Source of the DNA: an uncultured Lachnospira sp.
Lineage (GTDB): Bacteria > Bacillota > Clostridia > Lachnospirales > Lachnospiraceae
Assembly: GCA_947169835.1 (NCBI GenBank)
Contig: CAMVRH010000071.1
Span: forward strand, 1 to 5,309
Reading direction: 5' to 3'
DNA length: 5,309 nt
Part shown: piece after piece, positions 1 through 5,309 of the stretch
Layout: every line of letters starts with the position of its first letter
Position numbering within the stretch: the first letter of the stretch is position 1
Notes under the pieces: model-generated
The model's input: only the letters and a program-made list of their open reading frames with translations
Told to the model about the DNA's origin: nothing
Database searches by the model: none
Program-made: the position numbers and the translations under genes

Positions 1-313
1 TATGGGATTTGATACAAAGAAGATGAAGTATGGTCACCGCGGTGGTAACCATCCAGTAATCGATTTAGATAGCAAGCATGTTTACATCTCATCACAGAAC
101 CATGGATATATGGTTGATGATGCGTCAGTAGACGAGAAGATTGCTAAGGTAGCATTTGTAAATGTAAATGATAAGACTGTAGAAGGTCTTCGTTATAAAG
201 ACAAAAACATATTTACAGTACAGTTCCACCCTGAAGCATGCCCTGGTCCACAGGATTCAGAGTGTCTTTTTGGTGAGTTTATAAATATGATGGAGGTAAA
301 GAAGAATGGCTAG
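1..313 (+). CDS. carA: Carbamoyl-phosphate synthase small (glutaminase) subunit, 3' fragment
   Basis: This is the C-terminal end of the class I glutamine amidotransferase subunit. It hydrolyses glutamine and passes ammonia to CarB for carbamoyl phosphate synthesis in the cytoplasm. The 5' part lies outside the window; base 1 is the last base of a codon, and about 103 residues are readable. Visible family motifs are GHRGGNHPV near fragment residues 12-20, SSQNHGYMVD near 30-39, and FHPEACPGPQD near 75-85. Within the last, His76 and Glu78 are the His and Glu of the Cys-His-Glu triad. The catalytic Cys and the N-terminal small-subunit domain must lie upstream and cannot be checked. The reading frame is open and ends at TAG (311-313), overlapping the carB start by 8 bp, which fits the usual carAB operon. 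The methionine at base 2 is internal, not a start. The family call is secure; completeness is unknown. Confidence 0.96.
   Translation, partial: MGFDTKKMKYGHRGGNHPVIDLDSKHVYISSQNHGYMVDDASVDEKIAKVAFVNVNDKTVEGLRYKDKNIFTVQFHPEACPGPQDSECLFGEFINMMEVKKNG
292..296 (+). promoter_or_regulatory. carB ribosome binding site inside carA
   Basis: A perfect GGAGG Shine-Dalgarno core lies within the last codons of carA, 9 bases before the carB ATG at 306. It fixes that ATG as the carB start and, with the ATGGCTAG stop/start overlap, suggests coupled translation that keeps the two subunits near equal amounts. The coupling is inferred from the arrangement. Confidence 0.85.
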
Positions 314-3300
314 AGATGAAAGCATTAAAAAAGTATTAGTCATAGGTTCAGGCCCCATCGTTATAGGTCAGGCTGCAGAGTTTGACTACGCTGGTACACA
401 GGCGTGTCGTTCGCTAAAGGAAGAGGGATTAGAAGTTGTTCTTCTAAACTCAAACCCAGCCACTATTATGACTGATAAGGATATTGCTGATGAGGTTTAT
501 ATTGAGCCTCTAACAGTTCCAATCCTTAAACAAATTATAGAGAAAGAAAAACCAGACAGCATTCTTCCAACACTTGGAGGACAGGCTGGACTTAACCTTG
601 CTATGGAAATAGCAGAGACAGGTTTCTTAGAAGAGCACAACTGTCGTTTGATTGGTACAACTAGTCAAACAATCAAGAAGGCTGAAGATCGTCTTGAGTT
701 TAAAGAGACTATGGAAAAGATCAACGAGCCTTGTGCGCCATCTTTGGTAGTTGAGAGTATCCAGGAAGGTATTGATTTTGTAAACCAAATTGGATACCCG
801 GTAGTTCTTCGTCCTGCATACACACTTGGTGGTAGTGGTGGCGGAATTGCTCACAACCAGATGGAACTAGAAGAGATTCTAGAAAATGGTCTAAGACTTT
901 CTCGTGTGGGTCAAGTCCTAGTTGAGAAATGTATTGCCGGCTGGAAAGAGATCGAGTATGAGGTAATGCGTGACTCTGCTGGAAACTGTATCACAGTTTG
1001 TAACATGGAAAATATTGACCCTGTTGGAGTTCATACTGGCGATAGTATAGTTGTGGCTCCTTCACAGACATTGGGCGACAAAGAGCACCAGATGCTTCGT
1101 ACATCAGCTCTTAATATCATAAATGAACTTGGAATTACTGGTGGATGTAACGTGCAGTATGCTTTGCATCCAGAAACTTTTGAGTACTGCGTAATCGAGG
1201 TTAACCCTCGTGTAAGTAGATCTTCGGCGCTCGCGTCAAAGGCTACAGGTTATCCTATTGCAAAGGTGGCAGCGAAGATTGCTATCGGATACACATTGGA
1301 TGAGATTAAGAATGCAATCACTCAGAATACTTTTGCCAGCTTTGAGCCTACACTTGATTACTGTGTAGTTAAACTTCCAAGACTTCCATTTGATAAGTTT
1401 ATTACAGCTAGTAGAAAACTAACTACTCAGATGAAGGCTACTGGAGAGGTTATGAGTATTTGTAACAACTTTGAAGGTGCCTTGACGAAGGGTATTAGAT
1501 CACTAGAGCAGCACGTTGAATGCTTGAGAGATTATGATTTCTCAGATCTAACTGACGATGAACTAGAAAAGATGCTACACAAGGTTGATGATAGACGAAT
1601 CTGGATAGTAGCTGAAGCACTTAGACGTGGTGTTTCATACGAACACATTCATGAAATCACAATGATTGATGAATGGTTCATTGATAAGATTGCAATCATT
1701 ACTGAAATGGAAAAAGCTCTTGAGACAGAAGAGTTAACTGTTGACTTGCTACGTGAGGCTAAGAGAATTGAATTTCCTGATACAGTTATTGCAAGACTTA
1801 CTGGAAAAACAGAAGAAGAAATCAAACAGATGCGCTACGACAATAACATAGTAGCTGCATACAAGATGGTTGATACATGTGCGGCTGAGTTTGAGGCTGC
1901 CACACCTTATTACTATTCAGTATACGGTGGAGAGAATGAGGCAGAAGAGACTAACCCTGAAAAGAAAGTATTAGTTCTTGGTTCTGGACCTATTAGAATT
2001 GGACAGGGTATTGAGTTTGACTTCTGTTCAGTTCACTGTACTTGGGCTTTCAAAGAAGAAGGCTACGAGACTATTATTGTAAATAACAACCCAGAGACAG
2101 TTTCTACTGACTTTGATATTGCAGATAAACTTTACTTTGAACCACTTACACCAGAAGATGTTGAAAATATTGTAAATATTGAAAAACCAGACGGTGCTGT
2201 AGTTCAGTTTGGTGGACAGACTGCTATCAAACTTACAGAAGCTCTTATGAAGATGGGTGTACCAATCCTTGGAACAAAGGCAGAGGATGTAGATGCTGCT
2301 GAGGATAGAGAGTTATTTGACGAAATCCTCGAGAAGTGTGAAATCCCAAGACCTACAGGTGGTACAGTCTTTACAGCGGAAGAAGCTAAGAAGGTGGCTA
2401 ATGAACTAGGCTATCCAGTTTTAGTTCGTCCTTCATACGTACTTGGTGGACAAGGTATGCAGATTGCCACTGATGATAAAGAGATAGAAGAGTTTATGGA
2501 AATCATAAACCGTATAGCACAAGATCACCCAATCCTTGTTGATAAATATTTGCAGGGAACTGAGGTGGAAGTAGATGCTATTTGCGACGGCGAAGACATT
2601 TTGATTCCAGGTGTTATGGAACATATCGAGAGAGCCGGCGTACACTCAGGTGATAGTATTTCAGTTTATCCAGCATATTCTTTGCCTCAGGATATTATTG
2701 ATACTATCGAGGAATACACTAGAAGACTTGCTATAGCACTTAACGTTAAGGGAATGATTAACATTCAGTTTATCGTGTGTGATGGACAAGTTTACGTGAT
2801 TGAGGTTAACCCAAGATCATCTCGTACAGTTCCATACATTAGTAAGGTTACAGGAATTCCTATTGTTAAGCTTGCTACAAAATGTATTATTGGAAACACA
2901 ATTAAAGGCTTAGGCTACACTCCAGGACTTCAGCCAAATGCTGACTACTATGCAATTAAGATGCCAGTGTTCAGTTTTGAGAAGATTCGTGGAGCAGAGA
3001 CTAGCTTAGGACCAGAAATGAAATCTACTGGTGAGTGTTTGGGAATTGCCAAGACCTTTGACGAGGCCTTGTATAAAGCATTCCTAGGTGCTGGAACAGT
3101 ACTACCTAAACATAAGAAGGCTATCGTATCTGTAAACGATGCCGACAAAGACGAAATGGCTCCGCTTGCTAAACGTCTAGAAGATTTAGGTTATGAAATC
3201 TATGCTACTAGAAGTACAGCAAAGCACTTAAGAGAACACGGTGTAGATGCCATTATGGTTAATAAGATTCAGCAGGAAGCTCCTACAGTTATGGACTTGT

Positions 3301-3503
3301 TGCTTGAGCATAAGATTGATATTGTTATCGATACTCCAACACAGGGTAGAGATAAACATAGAGATGGATTCTTGATTAGAAGAACATCTATCGAGACAGG
3401 TGTTAACTGCTTCACAAGTTTGGATACTGTTGATGCGTTGCTTAAGAGTTTAGAAAGTGATGCGAAGAACAATATGACGCTTGTGGATGTAGCTAAGATA
3501 TAA
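306..3503 (+). CDS. carB: Carbamoyl-phosphate synthase large subunit
   Basis: Complete 1065-residue synthetase subunit, close to the usual 1060-1075. It makes carbamoyl phosphate from bicarbonate, CarA-derived ammonia and two ATP, feeding pyrimidine and arginine synthesis. The two homologous ATP-grasp halves are plain. The N half has GSGPIVIGQAAEFDYAG near residues 14-30, YPVVLRPAYTLGGSGGG at 164-180, His243 in VGVHTGDS, and VIEVNPRVSR from 296. The C half has VLVLGSGPIRIGQG from 555, YPVLVRPSYVLGGQGM at 703-718, GVHSGDS with His780, and VIEVNPRSSR from 831. Residues of about 400-550 form the helical oligomerisation region. From about 938 an MGS-like allosteric domain carries DTPTQGRDKHRDGF and IRR. 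In this family that domain binds nucleotide effectors such as UMP, so feedback control is likely, but the effector cannot be read from sequence. All key ATP-grasp residues I looked for are present and there is no frameshift. The gene overlaps carA by 8 bp. Confidence 0.98.
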   Translation: MARDESIKKVLVIGSGPIVIGQAAEFDYAGTQACRSLKEEGLEVVLLNSNPATIMTDKDIADEVYIEPLTVPILKQIIEKEKPDSILPTLGGQAGLNLAMEIAETGFLEEHNCRLIGTTSQTIKKAEDRLEFKETMEKINEPCAPSLVVESIQEGIDFVNQIGYPVVLRPAYTLGGSGGGIAHNQMELEEILENGLRLSRVGQVLVEKCIAGWKEIEYEVMRDSAGNCITVCNMENIDPVGVHTGDSIVVAPSQTLGDKEHQMLRTSALNIINELGITGGCNVQYALHPETFEYCVIEVNPRVSRSSALASKATGYPIAKVAAKIAIGYTLDEIKNAITQNTFASFEPTLDYCVVKLPRLPFDKFITASRKLTTQMKATGEVMSICNNFEGALTKGIRSLEQHVECLRDYDFSDLTDDELEKMLHKVDDRRIWIVAEALRRGVSYEHIHEITMIDEWFIDKIAIITEMEKALETEELTVDLLREAKRIEFPDTVIARLTGKTEEEIKQMRYDNNIVAAYKMVDTCAAEFEAATPYYYSVYGGENEAEETNPEKKVLVLGSGPIRIGQGIEFDFCSVHCTWAFKEEGYETIIVNNNPETVSTDFDIADKLYFEPLTPEDVENIVNIEKPDGAVVQFGGQTAIKLTEALMKMGVPILGTKAEDVDAAEDRELFDEILEKCEIPRPTGGTVFTAEEAKKVANELGYPVLVRPSYVLGGQGMQIATDDKEIEEFMEIINRIAQDHPILVDKYLQGTEVEVDAICDGEDILIPGVMEHIERAGVHSGDSISVYPAYSLPQDIIDTIEEYTRRLAIALNVKGMINIQFIVCDGQVYVIEVNPRSSRTVPYISKVTGIPIVKLATKCIIGNTIKGLGYTPGLQPNADYYAIKMPVFSFEKIRGAETSLGPEMKSTGECLGIAKTFDEALYKAFLGAGTVLPKHKKAIVSVNDADKDEMAPLAKRLEDLGYEIYATRSTAKHLREHGVDAIMVNKIQQEAPTVMDLLLEHKIDIVIDTPTQGRDKHRDGFLIRRTSIETGVNCFTSLDTVDALLKSLESDAKNNMTLVDVAKI

Positions 3504-3518
3504 GAGGGTATGGAGAGA

Positions 3519-3542
3519 AACACAGCTTGGAAAGGTTGTGTT
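3519..3542 (+). promoter_or_regulatory. RNA hairpin with GNRA tetraloop abutting the kinase start codon
   Basis: AACACAGCTT (3519-3528) pairs with AGGTTGTGTT (3533-3542) across a GGAA tetraloop (3529-3532). The stem has ten continuous pairs, two of them G-U. The loop is of the stable GNRA class. The hairpin ends exactly one base before the ATG at 3543. It contains the purine run GGAAAGG (3529-3535), the nearest Shine-Dalgarno candidate for that ATG, so folding would partly hide it. A second purine run, GAGGG (3504-3508), would be brought closer to the ATG if the hairpin loops out. No U-rich tract follows, so it is not a standard intrinsic terminator. The pairing is read directly; a role in translation control is inferred. 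Confidence 0.45.
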
Positions 3543-4328
3543 ATGGAAAATATAATTAATGAAGTTGTCGGCGGAAGATACGCTGTGATGGGGATGATTG
3601 GAAAAGGTGGCTTTTCTGTAGTTTACCGTGTCCGAGATATCCAGACAGGCATTGAGTATGCGATGAAGAATTATTTCTCATCAAACTCCGGCGACAAACA
3701 AAAACTTTTGGAAGGTTTGGAGCGAGAATTAAATGTGCTTAAAAACACATCTCATCCGAACCTTCCAAAAATTTACGATTTAATAAAGGAAGAGGGCAAC
3801 TTCTTTTTGATTATGGAAATCGTAAAGGGCGAAAACTTAAAGTCTATAGTAGATAGAAAAGGGCCGTTAAAGAAAAAAGAGATTAAGCATGTGATGATGC
3901 AAGTTGGAAGTGCGCTTTATTATTTGCATTCACTTGAACCATCGATAGTTTACCGTGACCTTAAACCATCCAATATTGTGATGGATGAAAATGGAATAGT
4001 TAAACTGGTAGACTTTGGAATTGCAAAACGATACTCCAAAGAAATTGAATTAAGTGAGAGGGCATTTGGAAGTAGAGGTTTTGCAGCGCCAGAGCAGTTT
4101 GGTGATAGCAAGGGTTTGTCCATTTACAATACAGATACTAGAACTGATGTATATGGAATGGGAACGACGCTTTACTATTTAAAAACAGGAAAAGTTTATG
4201 TGGAAGGTGTTTGGTCTAAAAGACTTGGGTTTAAATTAAAGCGAATAATAAAGAAGTGTACAAGAAGAAATCCAGATCAGAGATATCAGAGTATGATAGA
4301 CGTTCTTTGCAAGCTTAAACAACTATAA
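3543..4328 (+). CDS. Soluble Hanks-type Ser/Thr protein kinase
   Basis: A 261-residue protein that is almost entirely one kinase catalytic domain, predicted cytoplasmic. It would transfer the ATP gamma-phosphate to Ser/Thr; the substrate is unknown. Motifs in order: glycine-rich loop GKGGFSVVY from Gly20, ATP-anchoring Lys42 in YAMK, helix C Glu62 before SHPNLPKIYD, catalytic loop YRDLKPSN with Asp139, Lys141 and Asn144, metal-binding DFG with Asp157, APE at 182-184, and the helix F aspartate Asp202 in TDVYGMG. All catalytic residues are kept. The HRD histidine is Tyr137, and the usual GT before the APE is GS (Ser177). There is no membrane segment, PASTA or other sensor domain, unlike PrkC/PknB. 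I chose ATG 3543 because GGAAAGG lies 7 bases upstream and the kinase fold begins soon after. The in-frame ATG at 3510 would add 11 residues but has GAGGG only 1 base away. It starts 39 bases after carB with no terminator between, so cotranscription is likely. Confidence 0.92.
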   Translation: MENIINEVVGGRYAVMGMIGKGGFSVVYRVRDIQTGIEYAMKNYFSSNSGDKQKLLEGLERELNVLKNTSHPNLPKIYDLIKEEGNFFLIMEIVKGENLKSIVDRKGPLKKKEIKHVMMQVGSALYYLHSLEPSIVYRDLKPSNIVMDENGIVKLVDFGIAKRYSKEIELSERAFGSRGFAAPEQFGDSKGLSIYNTDTRTDVYGMGTTLYYLKTGKVYVEGVWSKRLGFKLKRIIKKCTRRNPDQRYQSMIDVLCKLKQL

Positions 4329-4349
4329 AACAAGCAAGTTTGAAAGAAC
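4302..4349 (+). other. Imperfect hairpin spanning the kinase stop codon
   Basis: GTTCTTT (4302-4308) pairs perfectly with AAAGAAC (4343-4349). After a single bulged G at 4309, CAAGCTT (4310-4316) pairs with AAGTTTG (4336-4342) with one G-U pair. The result is a 14-pair stem around a 19-base A-rich loop (4317-4335) that contains the TAA stop at 4326-4328. No run of U follows the 3' arm, so it does not meet the usual rule for an intrinsic terminator. It could act as a weak or factor-dependent 3' end, or as an mRNA stabiliser. The pairing is observed; function is unproven. The long AT-rich loop makes chance pairing a real alternative. Confidence 0.3.
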
Positions 4350-4357
4350 AATAGACC

Positions 4358-4386
4358 TTGCATAATGCCTTAAAACAAATTATTAT
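4358..4386 (+). promoter_or_regulatory. Candidate sigma-70-type promoter for the pyrophosphorylase gene
   Basis: TTGCAT (4358-4363, three of six matches to TTGACA) is followed by a 17-base spacer and TATTAT (4381-4386, five of six matches to TATAAT). Transcription would start near 4393, leaving a leader of about 30 bases before the ATG at 4423. It lies in the only sizeable gap in the window (4329-4422) and in very AT-rich DNA, where such boxes also arise by chance. The optimal spacing and position favour a real promoter; the weak -35 box limits confidence. Confidence 0.45.
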
Positions 4387-4410
4387 ATTAGGGATGAAAT
4401 AATACATCTT

Positions 4411-4416
4411 GAGAGG
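4411..4416 (+). promoter_or_regulatory. Ribosome binding site for the UDPGP-family gene
   Basis: GAGAGG lies 6 bases before the ATG at 4423. The frame has a stop at 4363-4365 and no in-frame ATG between it and 4423, so this site decides the start. Confidence 0.7.
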
Positions 4417-4422
4417 TTAGAA

Positions 4423-5309
4423 ATGAATTATAACGAAGCAAAAGAATTATTAGAGAAGAATAATCAAAGCCACTTGTTAGAGTACTTTGACGAGCTAAAT
4501 GACGATCAAAAAGCGCATTTGCTTGAGCAAATCTCAGAGATTGATTTTGATTTGATTAAACTAATTGAAAATGCAGATACTCCGGATGAGAGGGGTGTTA
4601 TTACACCGCTTGATGCTGAAGTGTCTATTAAAGAAATAGAAGAAAATGCAGATAAGTTTCGTGCAAAAGGCGTAGAGGCTATTAAAGAAGGAAAAGTGGC
4701 TGCGCTTCTTTTGGCAGGTGGTATGGGAACTAGACTTGGTTCTGACAAGCCAAAGGGAATGTACAACATTGGCGAGACTAAAGATGTATTTATCTTTGAA
4801 ATGCTTATTAGAAACCTTATGGATGTAGTGGACGAAGTGGGAGTTTGGGTTCCGCTTTATATTATGACAAGTGAAAAGAACGACAAAGACACTAGAGAGT
4901 TCTTTGAAGAAAAGAACTACTTTGGATACAACAAGGACTATGTGAAATTCTTTAAGCAGGAAATGGCTCCAGCGTGTGACTTCGATGGAAAGATTTACCT
5001 TGAGAGAAAAGATAGAATTTCTACATCACCTAATGGAAATGGTGGTTGGTTCATTTCATTTAATAAGGCTGGCTTATTAGAAGAGGCTAAGGCTAAAGGA
5101 ATTGAGTATATCAACCTCTTTGCCGTCGACAACGTATGCCAGAGAATGGTTGACCCATTGTTTGTCGGTGCAATGTTAGATGGCGGATATGTGTCTGCGT
5201 CAAAGGTAGTATCAAAGGCAGCACCTGAAGAGAAGGTGGGTGTGCTTTGTCTAGAAGATGGAAAGCCATCTATTGTTGAGTACTACGAACTTACCGAAGA
5301 AATGAGATA
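4423..5309 (+). CDS. UDPGP type 1 family pyrophosphorylase, UAP1-like, 5' part (probable UDP-N-acetylglucosamine pyrophosphorylase)
   Basis: The first 295 residues are present; the frame is still open at the window edge. The family condenses UTP with a sugar 1-phosphate to give a UDP-sugar and pyrophosphate in the cytoplasm. A helical N-terminal region has QSHLLEYF near residues 15-22, like the N-terminus of eukaryotic UAP1/AGX1. The nucleotide-binding signature LAGGMGTRLG is at 97-106, followed by SDKPKGMY. Other matching segments are YIMTS at 146-150, FFKQEMAP from 176 followed by DFDGKIYLE, PNGNGGWF from 203, VDN at 235-237 followed by VDPLFVGAML, then SASKVVSKAAPEEKVGVL. These follow the order of human AGX1 as I remember it, more closely than bacterial GalU or GlmU, which belong to a different nucleotidyltransferase branch. 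UDP-GlcNAc is therefore the likeliest product, but UDP-GalNAc or UDP-glucose cannot be excluded. The rest of the catalytic domain and the C-terminus are outside the window. It probably has its own promoter in the 94-base gap upstream. Confidence 0.9.
   Translation, partial: MNYNEAKELLEKNNQSHLLEYFDELNDDQKAHLLEQISEIDFDLIKLIENADTPDERGVITPLDAEVSIKEIEENADKFRAKGVEAIKEGKVAALLLAGGMGTRLGSDKPKGMYNIGETKDVFIFEMLIRNLMDVVDEVGVWVPLYIMTSEKNDKDTREFFEEKNYFGYNKDYVKFFKQEMAPACDFDGKIYLERKDRISTSPNGNGGWFISFNKAGLLEEAKAKGIEYINLFAVDNVCQRMVDPLFVGAMLDGGYVSASKVVSKAAPEEKVGVLCLEDGKPSIVEYYELTEEMR

Noticed and set aside
36..45. GC-rich perfect palindrome CACCGCGGTG in the carA fragment
   Set aside because: It encodes part of the conserved GHRGGN motif and sits inside coding sequence, so codon choice explains it without an operator.
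627..854. Short minus-strand open frame opposite the N-terminal half of carB
   Set aside because: It is antisense to the conserved ATP-grasp region, with low-complexity Thr/Ser-rich content and no family resemblance.
2163..2185. Repeated AATATTG heptamers in carB
   Set aside because: They encode ENIVNIEKP in frame and are a by-product of AT-rich codons.
2433..2645. Short minus-strand open frame opposite the second ATP-grasp half of carB
   Set aside because: It is entirely antisense to conserved coding sequence and has no domain signature.
306..3503. Internal duplication within carB
   Set aside because: The two similar ATP-grasp halves are the ancient duplication typical of all CarB proteins, not a new repeat.
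2948..3523. Minus-strand open frames opposite the 3' end of carB
   Set aside because: They lie wholly or almost wholly opposite conserved CarB coding sequence and show no recognisable motifs. They are shadows of carB.
3510..3542. ATG at 3510 as the kinase start, giving 272 residues
   Set aside because: Its only purine-rich site, GAGGG at 3504-3508, is 1 base from the ATG, too close for normal initiation. The extra 11 residues add nothing to the kinase fold, and ATG 3543 has a better-spaced site. It is not fully excluded.
4379..4403. Weak inverted repeat ATTATT/AATAAT overlapping the candidate -10 box
   Set aside because: It has only six A-T pairs with a 13-base loop in very AT-rich DNA, as expected by chance.
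4506..4769. Minus-strand open frame of 87 codons opposite the pyrophosphorylase gene
   Set aside because: It is antisense to the N-terminal region and LAGGMGTRLG motif of a well-supported gene; its Ser-rich content reflects the complementary codons.

Overview
The window reads as chromosomal DNA from a low-to-moderate GC Gram-positive bacterium, most likely a Clostridia member and possibly Lachnospiraceae. The grounds are AT-rich third codon positions, strong purine-rich ribosome binding sites, a CarB whose C-terminal regulatory domain looks Firmicute-like, a small soluble Hanks-type kinase, and a UDPGP type 1 pyrophosphorylase of a kind I associate with gut Clostridia. The assignment is by eye and does not reach genus level. 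All four genes lie on the + strand and coding density is high.

Layout: (1) Bases 1-313 hold the 3' end of carA, the glutaminase subunit of carbamoyl-phosphate synthase. (2) Bases 306-3503 hold a complete carB, the 1065-residue large subunit, which overlaps carA by 8 bp. (3) After a 39-base gap containing a compact GNRA-loop hairpin, bases 3543-4328 encode a 261-residue soluble Ser/Thr protein kinase. A longer reading from 3510 is possible but less well supported. (4) A 94-base intergenic stretch carries part of an imperfect hairpin around the kinase stop codon and a plausible sigma-70-type promoter. (5) Bases 4423-5309 hold the first 295 residues of a UAP1-like (eukaryote-type) UDP-sugar pyrophosphorylase that runs off the window.

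CarA and CarB together make carbamoyl phosphate from glutamine, bicarbonate and ATP for pyrimidine and arginine synthesis. The kinase has no terminator or clear promoter between it and carB, so it is probably read at least partly from the carAB transcript. The pyrophosphorylase uses UTP, an end product of the pyrimidine pathway, to make a UDP-sugar, probably UDP-GlcNAc. It appears to have its own promoter. A regulatory link from the kinase to either neighbour is possible, but nothing in the sequence demonstrates it.

I see no mobile element, CRISPR array, tRNA or rRNA. The core genes are ordinary. The most interesting local signals are the hairpin that abuts the preferred kinase start codon, the kinase's unusual gene context, and the eukaryote-like character of the pyrophosphorylase.
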